DNA of 64,000 nt. Source: Rufibacter sp. XAAS-G3-1. GTDB taxonomy: Bacteria; Bacteroidota; Bacteroidia; Cytophagales; Hymenobacteraceae. Each line of letters starts with the position of its first letter. Position 1 is the stretch's first letter. The notes below the pieces were generated by a model, which saw nothing but the letters and a program-made list of their open reading frames with translations, was not told where the DNA came from and made no database searches. A program made the position numbers and the translations under genes. This document shows positions 35,264-47,012 of this stretch, piece by piece. The stretch is taken from contig NZ_JABFAM010000006.1 in NCBI RefSeq assembly GCF_013623775.1, forward strand, positions 248,001 through 312,000. Direction: 5' to 3'.

Positions 35264-35656
35264 CTAAAAAGCCTGTCTAATCCGTTTGGCAATCTCTTCC
35301 ATTACTTCGGGCTCCAGCTTTAGTTTGGGGCTGCTGAAGTTCATGTCTGAGATTTGGTTGATGGGCACCAGATGCACGTGGGCGTGCGGAACCTCCAGAC
35401 CAATAACGGCCACGCCTACTTTCTTGCAAGGAACGGCTTTCTTCACAGCCGCCGCTACCTTCTGGGCAAACTTATGCAGATCGGCCAGGGCATCGGGGTT
35501 TAGGTCAAAGATATAGTCCACGGGCTCTTTGGGAATGACCAGCGTATGGCCTTTCACCAACGGGAACACGTCCAGAAACGCCAGAAACCGGTCGTCTTCC
35601 AGCACCTTGTAGGCCTTTACTTCGCCGCTAATGATCTTAGAGAAAATGGTTTCCAT
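35264..35656 (-). CDS. HIT family nucleotide hydrolase
   Basis: A 130-residue histidine-triad protein of the HINT branch, which hydrolyses nucleoside phosphoramidates. The motif VPHAHVHLVPI (about residues 88-98) supplies the catalytic histidine, and TIFSKIISGEVKAYKVLED and HTLVIPKEPVDYIFDL are typical of the branch. It lies 11 bp after greA and is surely co-transcribed with it, an order common in Bacteroidota. Confidence 0.93.
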   Translation of the reverse strand: METIFSKIISGEVKAYKVLEDDRFLAFLDVFPLVKGHTLVIPKEPVDYIFDLNPDALADLHKFAQKVAAAVKKAVPCKKVGVAVIGLEVPHAHVHLVPINQISDMNFSSPKLKLEPEVMEEIAKRIRQAF

Positions 35657-35667
35657 GGGAACAGCGT

Positions 35668-36141
35668 TTATCGGGAGATTTCCAGGATTTCGAAACGAAG
35701 CTTGCCCGCCGGTACGGTGATCTCCGCAATCTCGCCCACAGACTTTCCCAACAAGCCTTTGCCAATGGGCGACTTCACAGAGATTTTACCGGCCGCCAGG
35801 TTCGCCTCTTCCTCGGCCACCAGGGTGTAGAGCATCTCCATGTTGTTGTTCAGGTTCTTCAGCTTCACTTTAGACAAGATGAGCGCCTTGGTCAAATCCA
35901 TGTTAGACTCATCAATGAGGCGGGCGTTGCCCAGCACTTCCTCCAGTTTGGAGATCTTAAGTTCAAGATGGCCTTGGGCATCTTTGGCGGCATCATATTC
36001 GGCGTTCTCACTTAAGTCCCCTTTATCACGCGCTTCGGCCAACTGGCGCGCCACTTCTGAGCGGCCTTTCGTCTTCAGCTCATGTAACTCTTCCTTGAGT
36101 TTCTGCAATCCCTCTGGGGTGTAGTAAGATACTGTTGCCAT
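35668..36141 (-). CDS. greA: Transcription elongation factor GreA
   Basis: The 157-residue factor enters the RNA polymerase secondary channel and stimulates cleavage of backtracked RNA. The N-terminal coiled coil (about 8-75) carries the tip acidic residues in ARDKGDLSENAEYDAAKDAQG, and the C-terminal FKBP-like domain contains SPIGKGLLGKSVGE. The length is standard. Upstream (36142-36398) I see a small hairpin (36176-36207), a worn A-like hairpin at 36313-36347 and no gene; the greA and ppx promoters should be there. Confidence 0.96.
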   Translation of the reverse strand: MATVSYYTPEGLQKLKEELHELKTKGRSEVARQLAEARDKGDLSENAEYDAAKDAQGHLELKISKLEEVLGNARLIDESNMDLTKALILSKVKLKNLNNNMEMLYTLVAEEEANLAAGKISVKSPIGKGLLGKSVGEIAEITVPAGKLRFEILEISR

Positions 36142-36398
36142 AGTAGTAATGGGTTAGTACAATGATATAAAAAAGAAGAACGGCCTTCCTGTCTGGAGAC
36201 CGTTCTTATGCTAAGGTATCACAATTTTTCTAAACAACATGCATGAGAGCTATTATTTTGCGCATCGGCAAAGCCGATGCAGGCCTACCTCCTGCTTCTT
36301 TCCTACCAGTTGGTTTTTACCTCTTTTTACGGAAATAAGCTAAAAACTACGGTTCGGTTGCAACAAAAATTGACTTTTGGTGATATGTTTACAACTGT

Positions 36399-37325
36399 AT
36401 GTCAGAAGCCACCGAACCATTTCTAAAACTTGCCGCCATAGACATTGGCTCTAACGCGGTCAGATGCCAGATTTCCAACGTCTTCCGGTTTGAAGACCAT
36501 ACCCTTTTCAAGCGCGTAGAGTACATCCGGTACCCCATGCGGCTGGGCGAAGATGTCTTTGCCACGGGCATCATTTCGCGGCCCAAGGCCGAAAAATTCA
36601 TAAAGCTGCTGCACGGCCTTTACCTGATCATGCAGGTACACGAGGTAGATGATTTCATGGTCTGCGCCACCTCGGCCATGCGTTCGGCCGCCAACGCCCC
36701 CGAGATTATTGACGAGGTGTATGACAAATTAGGTCTGCAGATTCAGGTTATTGACGGCACCACCGAAGCCGATCTCATCAACCTGGTCATCCGGCAGCAA
36801 CTGGACGGCCAGAACTACCTGCACATTGACGTGGGCGGCGGCAGCACCGAATTCAACATCTATGTGAACCGCATGAAAGTGGCCTCGCAGTCGTTTGAGC
36901 AAGGCTCCATCCGGCACATGCAGGGCGATGAATCCCTGGAAATGTGGCACACCATGCAGAAATGGGTTACGGAGAAAGCCCGCATGCACCATATTGTGAG
37001 CGCTATTGGCACGGGCGGAAACATCAACAAGATTTATGAAATGGCGGGCAAAATGGCTGGTAAACCTATCTTCCGAAATCAGATAGAGGAAGTGGTACAG
37101 CAGATTGCCAGCTACACCATGGAAGAACGGGTAAAAGTGCTTATGCTCAACGCAGACCGCGCCGATGTCATAGTGCCTGCGGCCGAGATTTATTTATCTG
37201 CCATGAGCTGGGCCAACCTAGACTCTATGCTGGTACCGCAGGTAGGCCTGAAAGACGGCATGCTGCAGTCGCTCTATGAGCGCCACCAAGGCACCACCCA
37301 ATTCCATTTTAAGCTTGATTCCTGA
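36399..37325 (+). CDS. Exopolyphosphatase / guanosine pentaphosphatase family
   Basis: A 308-residue Ppx/GppA enzyme with the actin-like ATPase fold. Phosphate-binding motifs are AAIDIGSNAVRCQI (about 12-25) and HIDVGGGSTEFNIYV (about 138-152), with VCATSAMRSAAN between them. It lacks the C-terminal HD-like extension of long Ppx proteins, as is usual in this phylum. It degrades polyphosphate or pppGpp. It converges on ppk1, which makes polyphosphate, with a shared terminator, placing synthesis and breakdown side by side. Confidence 0.92.
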   Translation: MSEATEPFLKLAAIDIGSNAVRCQISNVFRFEDHTLFKRVEYIRYPMRLGEDVFATGIISRPKAEKFIKLLHGLYLIMQVHEVDDFMVCATSAMRSAANAPEIIDEVYDKLGLQIQVIDGTTEADLINLVIRQQLDGQNYLHIDVGGGSTEFNIYVNRMKVASQSFEQGSIRHMQGDESLEMWHTMQKWVTEKARMHHIVSAIGTGGNINKIYEMAGKMAGKPIFRNQIEEVVQQIASYTMEERVKVLMLNADRADVIVPAAEIYLSAMSWANLDSMLVPQVGLKDGMLQSLYERHQGTTQFHFKLDS

Positions 37326-37336
37326 AAAACAGCCAT

Positions 37337-37382
37337 AAAACAGGTGGGGCGGTCATTCACCAATGACCGCCCCACCTGTTTT
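37337..37382. terminator. Bidirectional terminator between ppx and ppk1
   Basis: Perfect 21-base arms (37337-37357 and 37362-37382) with a 4-base loop, A/T runs on both outer sides, between convergent genes. Confidence 0.92.
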
Positions 37383-37398
37383 ATTGTTAACCTGTTAC

Positions 37399-39501
37399 TT
37401 AAAACAGGCAAGCCTCTACCTCCACATCGGTAGAGAGATGGTAGAACTCGCGGTGCATGTTGAAGATGGGCTCTCCTGCGGCGGGTTGGCGTTTGATGTA
37501 GGAGCCGTCTTCGCGCATGATGTAGGAGTTGTGGTTGTCCATGAGGTTGTACCGCAGAATGTTGGTGGCCTGCCGTTTTAAATCATCGTGCACAATGTAG
37601 AACAGGGCTTCAATGCGGCGCTCAAAACTGCGCACCATGATATCGGCAGAGCCGCCCAGCACCAGCGGATTGCCGTTGTTGTGGAAATAGAAAAGCCGCG
37701 CGTGCTCCAGGTATTCGCCCACAATGGAACTGACCTGAATGTTCTCGCTCAAGCCTTCGCGGCCGGGGCGCAGGCAGCAGATACCGCGCACAATCAGCCT
37801 GATCTGTACGCCGGCCTGGGAGGCGGCGTAGAATTCGTCCATCACTTCTTTGTCTTCCAGCGAGTTGATCTTGATCACAATTCCGGCAGGCAAACCGTTC
37901 TCCGCGTTACGCTTCTCCTGCCTGATGAGCTCCATCAACTGCTGGCGCATGTCTTTGGGCGCGGTAATCAGGTACTCATAATTTTCTGGGTAAGAATGCC
38001 CGGTGATTACGTTGAAGAATTCAGACACGTCATGGCCGTACACGTCATCGGTGGTCAGCAGGCTGATGTCGGTGTAGGTGCGGCTGGTGGACTCGTTGTA
38101 GTTTCCGCTGCCAATGTGCACGTACCGCGTCACCTTCTCGCCCTCCTTCCGGATGATCATGAGCATTTTGGTGTGCGTCTTGTACCTGCTGATGCCGTAG
38201 ATGACAAAGCAACCGGCTTTCTCCAGCTTCTCCCCTTCCCGCAGGTTTCGTTCCTCGTCAAACCGCGCTTTCACCTCCAGTAACGCCGAGACGTGCTTTC
38301 CGTTTTCGGCGGCTTTCAGCAGAGCGGCGGTCACGCGGGAGTTGTCGGCCAGGCGGTAAATGGTTTGCTTTATTCCCAGCACATACGGGTCTTCGGCGGC
38401 TTTTTCCAGCAGGGTTACTACTGGTTCTATGCTGTTGTACGGGTGGTGCAACAGTACGTCATTGTGCTTGAGGTACTCAAAGATGTTCTCCATGGCTCCC
38501 GGCGGTAAGCTGGGCGCCGGAACCGGCACGGGTGGGCGCTGAATTTTGCTGGCGAACTGCGGGTGCCGCACAATCTGCCACAGCGCTTTGAGGTCAATGA
38601 GGCGGTCAATGGAGAAGATGTTTCCGTTGTCAATGCCCCAGCGCTCCTTCAGCATCTTCATGACCTGCGGAGAAGGCGTGCGTTCCACCTCCAGGCGTAC
38701 CACGCGGCCCTTCTTGCGGTTTTTCAGTTTCTGCTTGACCTCCTGCACAAAATCCTGATCCATGTCATCGCTTTCCTCCAGCGTAAAATCGCCGTTACGC
38801 GTAATCCGGAACAGGTTCACCGACTCAATCTCCACGTTGCGGAAAAGCTTGTCCATGTTCCAGCGGATGATCTCTTCAATGGGCACGAAGATGATCTTGT
38901 TTTTGCGCGAAATCTCAAAAAAGCGGGTGAGGTTACTGGGAATCTGCACAAAGGTGGTGCGGCTCTGCTGCTTTTCTTCTTCGGTGGTGCGGGTGACCAC
39001 GGCAAAAATAAGCAGTTGGTTCATCATAAGCGGAAACCCGTGGTAGCTGTCATACACCATGGGCGTGAGCAGCGGGTACACCGTGTTCTTAAAGTAAGAA
39101 GCCGCTTTGGACTGCTCAGACTCGGTCAAGTCCTCTACTTTGCAGATGTTGAAGCCGTGTCTGTCAAAATCGGTTCTCAGTTCCTCATACGTGGTGCATT
39201 GGTCTTCCACAAACCGGTGCGCCAGATCCAGCAGTTTCTTCCGGAACGGCAGCTCCCGCAGGCCCGAGTAATCTACGCGTTCTTTCCCGAAGTCAATGTA
39301 GTTGTACAAGCTGCCCACCCTAATCATGAAGAACTCGTCCAGGTTAGAGGAGGTGATGGCCAGAAACTTCATTCTATCAAACAGGGGCGTATCATAGTTT
39401 CTTGCCAGATCCAGCACCCGGTAGTTGAAACGCAACCAGCTAAGGTCACGGCTAATGTAGTTACTTCTCCGGATTTGCTCCGATGCCTTGATTGAATTCA
39501 T
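37399..39501 (-). CDS. ppk1: Polyphosphate kinase 1
   Basis: The 700-residue enzyme transfers the terminal phosphate of ATP to polyphosphate. The four-domain plan is complete: N-terminal ISRDLSWLRFNYRVLDLA, head domain to about 320, and two phospholipase-D-like catalytic domains. The phosphorylated histidine lies in SRYKTHTKMLMI, followed by HIGSGNYNESTSRTYTDISL; the second catalytic domain has RGICCLRPG and GSADIMVRSFERRIE. It is monocistronic and converges on the exopolyphosphatase gene. Confidence 0.96.
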   Translation of the reverse strand: MNSIKASEQIRRSNYISRDLSWLRFNYRVLDLARNYDTPLFDRMKFLAITSSNLDEFFMIRVGSLYNYIDFGKERVDYSGLRELPFRKKLLDLAHRFVEDQCTTYEELRTDFDRHGFNICKVEDLTESEQSKAASYFKNTVYPLLTPMVYDSYHGFPLMMNQLLIFAVVTRTTEEEKQQSRTTFVQIPSNLTRFFEISRKNKIIFVPIEEIIRWNMDKLFRNVEIESVNLFRITRNGDFTLEESDDMDQDFVQEVKQKLKNRKKGRVVRLEVERTPSPQVMKMLKERWGIDNGNIFSIDRLIDLKALWQIVRHPQFASKIQRPPVPVPAPSLPPGAMENIFEYLKHNDVLLHHPYNSIEPVVTLLEKAAEDPYVLGIKQTIYRLADNSRVTAALLKAAENGKHVSALLEVKARFDEERNLREGEKLEKAGCFVIYGISRYKTHTKMLMIIRKEGEKVTRYVHIGSGNYNESTSRTYTDISLLTTDDVYGHDVSEFFNVITGHSYPENYEYLITAPKDMRQQLMELIRQEKRNAENGLPAGIVIKINSLEDKEVMDEFYAASQAGVQIRLIVRGICCLRPGREGLSENIQVSSIVGEYLEHARLFYFHNNGNPLVLGGSADIMVRSFERRIEALFYIVHDDLKRQATNILRYNLMDNHNSYIMREDGSYIKRQPAAGEPIFNMHREFYHLSTDVEVEACLF

Positions 39502-39607
39502 AGCAGGTGGTCAACTTCTACTTTTCTGTGCTTTTATAGTGTACGTATGGGCCTACCATACGATGGCATTCTCTCTTGCTAAGTAACAGTATTCTATGCC
39601 CAAGAGC

Positions 39608-39642
39608 AACAGAAAAGCCTGCGTAAAGCAGGCTTTTCTGTT
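39608..39642 (-). terminator. Terminator of gyrB
   Basis: Fifteen-base arms (AACAGAAAAGCCTGC and complement) around GTAAA, 20 bp after the gyrB stop on the minus strand. Confidence 0.88.
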
Positions 39643-39662
39643 ATTTACAATATAACTATTTC

Positions 39663-41633
<1,971 letters not shown>

Positions 41634-41644
41634 TTATTAACATG

Positions 41645-41652
41645 CAAAAATA
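41645..41652 (-). promoter_or_regulatory. TATTTTTG -7 element of gyrB
   Basis: On the minus strand TATTTTTG matches TAnnTTTG and lies 26 bp before the gyrB ATG. Confidence 0.5.
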
Positions 41653-41883
41653 CGGAAAATTATCCGCTTTTGCCAGTTTCCACCGCTTAAATATAGAGGT
41701 AGTTTAATTATTTATCGGCCTGCCGGTGGCAGCGCAATCTTAACCTTAAACCATTACATTCTTCTTTCCCATACACCTGTCCCTCAAAGATTTACAGAAC
41801 CAATTCCTCGCTAAGGTGTGAATCTGCGAGGCATCTACTCAACAGGGTGGACTGATATCTTCCATCACCGGTTAGATCCCTCT

Positions 41884-41949
41884 TGGCGCAAGCGTCCGCT
41901 TGTGTCCGCACGCATTTCTGATTTGCAGCGCAAGCGGACGTTTGCGCCA
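41884..41949. repeat. Palindromic repeat H
   Basis: TGGCGCAAGCGTCCGCTTG and its near complement enclose a 25-base loop. Related half-copies precede A hairpins at 13566, 13643 and 49490. It lies in the 1.39-kb gap between gyrB and the ROK gene, where 41653-41883 and 41950-42202 show no gene, only a worn A-like stretch near 42035-42080. Confidence 0.7.
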
Positions 41950-42202
41950 GAAAACCAATGGAAGCAGGTAAATATTAGTTGGGCTATCTACTTCAAGAGC
42001 AGTGTCAGGTTGAAACGATCAATGCTCGTTCTGCTTTTGAACCCGTTTTCTAGAATCAGGCTCTTTTCCAAAAAACAGCCGGTAATCAGATGGCACCTTT
42101 TGTAACATGTGAAAGCGCACAGCGCCAGCGAGGCCTCCAGAACCGAACCGTTCCTAGCGGCCCTCCCCTATCTCGCCACTTGGGTGACTTCTGGCGGCGT
42201 GC

Positions 42203-42240
42203 CTGTTTTTAGCGTACTTTTCAGAAAACAGGCTTAAAAC
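42203..42240. repeat. A hairpin upstream of the ROK gene
   Basis: CTGTTTTTAGCG...CAGAAAACAGGCTTAAAAC, a moderately conserved copy of the A hairpin in a gene-free stretch. Confidence 0.6.
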
Positions 42241-42383
42241 ACCGGCTCAGCCGCAGACCCGATTTCTGATTTTGTGTTCTTTTTAAAATGATCATGCTCC
42301 TCGCTCGCCTCTCAGACGTACCTGGGCTACCTGCGGCCTCTGGCCGATTCTATTGAGTAGAAAGCAGCTTGACAGCAAACCTA

Positions 42384-42690
42384 TCCTGTCCTCCTGAGAG
42401 GATCTGGCGGGCGAACCAGAAGAGTACTTAGTACCTGATGTTCCGCATATCTGCCGGTGGTTCCCGGCGCGTCTGGAGACTCGCTTCATCCCCTGTCACG
42501 GGACTGTAGTTCACGCCAGTAGAATCCAAACCTGTGAGGTCTTGGAGACCTCACAGGTTTTCCTGTTTTGCGCCTGCTTCTGCAATTCCGTCTGCTCCAA
42601 AGACCTCGTAGTGCGCGCAGCTCCTACGAGGGTCTGCGCCAATGCCGTTTATAGCCTGTTTTTCATAAAATAGCTCCAAAACGTATCTGC
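42384..42690. repeat. Composite repeat G-D-E-F-A
   Basis: Longest composite in the window: half a G module (42384-42424), D (42466-42518), E (42528-42560, a perfect palindrome around CTTGG), F (42602-42635, GACCTCGTAG...CTACGAGGGTC) and an A hairpin (42644-42683). D-E-A order matches 25374 and D-F-A order matches 54969. The remaining 42691-43008 has no clear gene; the ROK promoter must be there. Confidence 0.78.
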
Positions 42691-43008
42691 GAGTTCGTGC
42701 GTGTGTGGGGAGCGAGGCAGCCGGGGGGATCATTCCTTTTCTGGAACTAGCCAGATAACCCAAGCTAACACCATCCAGAAGCATGCAGGCCAGAAGTTAA
42801 GCTGCCACCCAGGTTACCAGAAACGTTTGCGGCTTCTACTGGATTTTTGGTGTTTCACGGGTTGCAAAGGTAGGGAAGCAGGGATGGCGTGGCGAATATT
42901 TGGCAAAATGCAGGTTTATTCTTAAGTTTCCATCTCATTAAAAAACTAACCGCACGACAACCAGACGGATCTCGTGCCCTTTACCCGCACCAATCTCTAC
43001 TAACACTC

Positions 43009-43986
43009 ATGAAGGACGTAATTCTAGGCATTGACATCGGTGGCACCAACACCAAGTTTGGGTTCATAGACCGCGATGGCATCATTCTAACCCAAGGCGA
43101 TCTCCCCACCACCGAAGGAGAAACCGTACATGATTTCCTGCGCATCCTCTACAGCGAGGTGCAAACCAAATTCAAGAAAATTGAAGATGAGGCAAATGTC
43201 ATTGGCGTAGGCGTGGGTGCCCCTAACGGGAATTTCTACACCGGTACCATTGAGAACGCGCCCAACCTGAAATGGCACGGCTCTGTTCCGTTGGTAGAAT
43301 TGCTCCAGTCTTACTTCAAGCTTCCGGTGTACCTGACCAATGATGCCAACGCGGCGGCTATTGGGGAGATGATCTACGGTGGGGCCAAGAACATGCAGAA
43401 CTTTGTGGTGGTAACCCTGGGTACGGGCTTAGGCAGCGGTATTGTGGTCAACGGCGAGCTGGTGTACGGCCATGACGGCAACGCCGGTGAACTGGGCCAC
43501 ACGTTAACCAATGCCAAAGGCAGCGGCCGCGTGTGCGGTTGCGGACGCCGTGGCTGCCTGGAGACGTATGTTTCCGCCACCGGGATCAAACGCACCGTGT
43601 ACAAGTTCCTGGCAGACTACACCGACTACAGCGAGCTACGCGGCGTAAGCTTCAACGACCTTACCGCCGAGATGATTACCCAGGCGGCTAAACGCGGCGA
43701 CAAGATTGCCATTGACTGCTTTGAGTATACCGGCAAAGTATTGGGCATGAAACTGGCAGATACCGTAGCGCACCTTAGCCCAGAGGCCATCTTCCTGTTT
43801 GGGGGCTTAACCCGTGCCGAGGAGTTCCTGTTTGACCCGGTACGCTACCACATGGAGAAAAACCTGCTCAGCATCTTCAAAGGCAAAGTAAAGATCCTGC
43901 CGTCTGGCTTAGGTCTGAACAATACCGCCGTCATGGGTGCCGCTGCTCTTGCCTGGAAAGAACTAGAGAGAAGGCCTGTGGCGTAA
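43009..43986 (+). CDS. ROK family sugar kinase
   Basis: From the ATG at 43009 the product is 325 residues (the longer frame from 42889 reads through non-coding DNA). It shows the ROK ATP-binding motif ILGIDIGGTNTKFGFID, the catalytic base region LTNDANAAAIGEM, LGTGLGSGIVVNGELV, and the zinc-binding signature GHTLTNAKGSGRVCGCGRRG with CLETYVS. No DNA-binding domain is fused, so it is a kinase, most likely for glucose or another hexose, rather than a repressor. It is monocistronic with a strong terminator. Confidence 0.92.
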   Translation: MKDVILGIDIGGTNTKFGFIDRDGIILTQGDLPTTEGETVHDFLRILYSEVQTKFKKIEDEANVIGVGVGAPNGNFYTGTIENAPNLKWHGSVPLVELLQSYFKLPVYLTNDANAAAIGEMIYGGAKNMQNFVVVTLGTGLGSGIVVNGELVYGHDGNAGELGHTLTNAKGSGRVCGCGRRGCLETYVSATGIKRTVYKFLADYTDYSELRGVSFNDLTAEMITQAAKRGDKIAIDCFEYTGKVLGMKLADTVAHLSPEAIFLFGGLTRAEEFLFDPVRYHMEKNLLSIFKGKVKILPSGLGLNNTAVMGAAALAWKELERRPVA

Positions 43987-44007
43987 TTCTACTTAACCCA
44001 TCCCCCC

Positions 44008-44038
44008 AAAGCCCGAAGGTGTCCCCTTCGGGCTTTTT
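44008..44038 (+). terminator. Terminator after the ROK gene
   Basis: AAAGCCCGAAGG and complement pair around GTGTC, followed by TTTTTCC. Confidence 0.88.
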
Positions 44039-44176
44039 CCGTTTAGATGTTTTCCAATGTTTACCGTATTTATGGTTGTTGACGCCATTCATCTGGATAA
44101 CAGCCCCGAAGAGCAGATCCGGAAAAAGCAGTTAAAGAATCCGTTTTCTACTTCTCACCCAGTTAATTCTATCGCT

Positions 44177-45426
44177 ATGGACATTCCTCAAATAAAAGCC
44201 TTCAATGCGAATATGGACGGCATTATGGATGAGTTGCTTCCTGAGCTGGAGGAGATTTATAAAGATATTCACCAGCACCCGGAGTTGTCGATGGAGGAAT
44301 TCCGGACGGCCAAAATCGCGGCGGATTATTTAACCAAACACCAATTTGAGGTTTCAACGGGTATTGGGGTAACCGGAGTAGTAGGCATTCTGAAGAACGG
44401 AGACGGGCCGGTAGTCATGCTCCGGGCCGACATGGATGCGCTTCCGGTCACCGAGGACACCGGACTGCCTTACGCCAGCACGACAGTAGCCAGAGATGCA
44501 GAGGGGAATGAGGTGGGCGTGTCGCATGTATGCGGGCATGACCTGCATGTGACGTGGCTCATGGGTGCTGCCCGGTTGTTTTCAGAACACAGAGACCAGT
44601 GGCAAGGAACCCTGCTGGCCGTTTTCCAGCCCGGCGAAGAAGTGGGCCGCGGGGCCCAAGCCATGATAGACGATGGCCTGATGGAGCGCTTCCCTAAGCC
44701 AGATATTATTCTGGGGCAGCACGTGATGGTGGGAGAAGCCGGAGCGGCGCTATCTTATCTGCCGGCAACAGCCTCAAAGTGAAGCTTTTTGGCCGCGGGT
44801 CGCACGGTTCCCAGCCGCAAACGTCCATTGACCCCGTGATTATGGCAGCCGCTACCACCCTGCGTCTGCAAACCATCATTTCCCGTGAGGTAGCGCCCCT
44901 AGAGAATGCCGTGCTCACCGTAGGTGCCTTGCAGGCGGGCACCAAAGAAAACATCATCCCCGAGGATGCCATCCTGAAACTGAATATCCGCACGTTCAAT
45001 GAGGGCGTACGGGATCATATCCTTTCGGCGGTGAAACGGATCTGCTGTGCGGAATGTGCCGCCTCCAATGCCCCCAGAGACCCCGAATTCACGGAACTGG
45101 ACAGTTACCCGTTAACAGAGAACGATGCCAACGCTACCGCGAAAGTGGCGGAAGCCTTTGCGGCACAGTTCGGCGATAAATCCTATGAAACCCAACCCGC
45201 TTCGGCCAGCGAAGATTTCAGCGTTTTTGGCCGGAACTGGAAGGTGCCTTATGTTTTTTGGTTTGTGGGCGGAACCGACCCTGAAACCTATCTGGAAGCC
45301 AAAAAAGCGAATCAACTAAATTCCATTCCCAGCAATCATTCCCCAAGATTCGCCCCGGTAGTACACCCAACCTTGAAAACCGGTTTGCAAACCATGCTGA
45401 CCGCCGCCGCCGCCTGGTTCCATTAA
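44177..45426 (+). pseudogene. M20 family amidohydrolase split by a frameshift
   Basis: Two adjacent frames are halves of one M20 metallopeptidase/amidohydrolase. The first, from the ATG at 44177 (MDIPQIKAFNANMDG), carries the zinc site (LRADMDALPVTEDTGLPYAS, HVCGHDLHVTWLMGAARLF) and ends at a TGA at 44780. The second resumes in another frame with NSLKVKLFGRGSHGSQPQTS and runs to 45426. The join lies near 44740-44760, where GEAG is followed by a GCGGCG stretch, consistent with a small indel. Unless this is a sequencing error, the dimerisation domain is separated from the catalytic half and the enzyme is inactive. Family members hydrolyse N-acyl amino acids or hippurate. Confidence 0.85.
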
Positions 45427-45589
45427 GAGCTTGTTTAAATTTCAGGTTTGCAGGCTCAACTAACCAGAGAAAGGTTCTGCAGAAGCGTTTTTTGAGCCGC
45501 GTGGCAGCGCTACGGTACTAGGAAAAGGTGAACGCAGGTTCTTTTTATGGTCATTTGCAGCGCAAAGATGAAATTTAAACATGCTCTAA
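45426..45589. repeat. Element K, copy 1, with terminal inverted repeats
   Basis: AGAGCTTGTTTAAATTTCA at the left and TGAAATTTAAACATGCTCT at the right bound a 164-bp element. Its inverted sequence aligns with 47013-47133 (shared AGAACCTGCGT and GTAGCGCTGC blocks). The following 45590-46073 holds no recognisable gene; 45850-45900 is very AT-rich and may be the promoter for the SDR gene. Confidence 0.65.
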
Positions 45590-46073
45590 ACTGCTTGGGG
45601 GTATCAAAATAGAAACCCACCTTCCATTCATCCGGGCTTTGCAGCCATGGCTGTGACCACAGGCAGGAAGGTTCCTCCTTTTTTTGAGAAAGAAGCGCTT
45701 TCAATAATCCCAATGGGAAGAGGCTTGAAAGTACTGTTTCCAGCCAATCAACGCATGTATGGTGGTTGAAACCATTTGTGCCCTCCTCTTACCGTTCCGA
45801 AGGATACCTGAACACAAGTAGCGGAACAACCCAGAACCCATTTCCCCGTTCTTAGTATAATATATATTTAAGATTTATTTATATTTATCAAAGTCAATAA
45901 GAGAAGCGCGTTTAATTGAAGATACCGTACGCGCTGGAGAAGAACTTACCTGAACGTTTTCCATGCAGGGGAAGCAGATGTTTCACGATCAGCTTTTATA
46001 CTTAGGGAGGCAGACCACCAAAATTCCCGGTCAGTTACTCAAACCATCATTTAACAATCTAAAACTCACTACT

Positions 46074-46823
46074 ATGAACAGGTTAGAAAACAAAGTCGCT
46101 ATCATCACCGGCGCAGCTTCAGGAATTGGTAAAGAAACCGCGCTGCTGTTTGCCAGAGAAGGCGCGAAAGTTACGGTAAGCGACATTAACGTAGAAAACG
46201 GAAATAAAGTAGTTGAAGAAATCAAGAACAATGGCGGAGAAGCCTTCTTCGTAACAGCCAATGTCGCGAGCGAAGAAGACGTAAGACACTTAGTGGATGA
46301 AACAGTTGAAAAGTTCGGAAAGCTGGATGTATTCTTTGCCAATGCAGGTATCAATATTGAAGCAGATGTTGATACACTGGAATTAGATAAATGGCAAAAG
46401 GTAATAGACGTTAACTTAACCAGCACTTTCCTGTGCAACAAGTATGCGGTGCAACAATTCAAAAAGCAGGGAACCGGCGGGGCTATCGTTAATAATGGAT
46501 CCATCCACAGTTTTGTGGCAAGAAGAGGCTTAACGGCGTATGCCGCTTCCAAAGGTGGGGTTAAGATGCTGACCCAAATGGTGGGAACAACTTATGGAGA
46601 GGATAAAATACGCTGCAACATGGTTTGCCCGGCTTATATCAAAACCCCCTTAATGGATACAGTAACTGCGGAAATAAAAGACCAATTAGTAGGCCTTCAT
46701 CCGGCCGGCCGTTTAGGCGAGCCAATTGAAGTTGCCAACGCCGTTCTTTTCCTGGCGAGTGATGAAGCTTCCTTCATTACCGGGACAAGCCTGAAAGTGG
46801 ATGGCGGCTATACCGCTGTTTAA
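46074..46823 (+). CDS. Short-chain dehydrogenase/reductase
   Basis: From the ATG at 46074 (MNRLENKVAIITGAASGIG) the product is 249 residues, the usual classical SDR length. It has the cofactor motif TGAASGIG, NAG at the end of strand four (FANAGINIE), the catalytic serine in NNGSIHSF and the YAASK tyrosine-lysine motif, and ends in the typical SLKVDGGYTAV. The substrate is unknown. Its codons look more AT-rich than those of the following genes. It is monocistronic and lies before an FMN reductase and a second SDR on the same strand. Confidence 0.9.
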   Translation: MNRLENKVAIITGAASGIGKETALLFAREGAKVTVSDINVENGNKVVEEIKNNGGEAFFVTANVASEEDVRHLVDETVEKFGKLDVFFANAGINIEADVDTLELDKWQKVIDVNLTSTFLCNKYAVQQFKKQGTGGAIVNNGSIHSFVARRGLTAYAASKGGVKMLTQMVGTTYGEDKIRCNMVCPAYIKTPLMDTVTAEIKDQLVGLHPAGRLGEPIEVANAVLFLASDEASFITGTSLKVDGGYTAV

Positions 46824-46879
46824 AACGGCAGCTGTTCAGCGTTTTGTAACCAAGCACTTGCCCTGCCGGAGAAGGGGAA

Positions 46880-46939
46880 CCGCCTTACGCTGTTTTCGGC
46901 CCGTTTTTTAGAAATCACGCCAAAAACAGCGTAAGGCGG
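46880..46939. repeat. A hairpin with long outer arms after the SDR gene
   Basis: CCGCCTTACGCTGTTTTCGGC pairs almost perfectly with the right arm, while the inner core is partly unpaired. Probably the terminator of the SDR gene. Confidence 0.75.
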
Positions 46940-47012
46940 CAGAAGCTTTTAGGGTAGGTGCGGGCGGGGCTGCAGCATTCCAACCAGCTTCGCTTTTAGA
47001 AGACCGCTACTT

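Noticed and set aside
36423-36992. Minus-strand open frames opposite the ppx/gppA gene
   Set aside because: Antisense shadows of a conserved enzyme with no independent support.
38563-39495. 310-codon open frame opposite ppk1
   Set aside because: Antisense to a strongly conserved gene; the translation is rich in His, Val and Gln in the manner of shadow frames.
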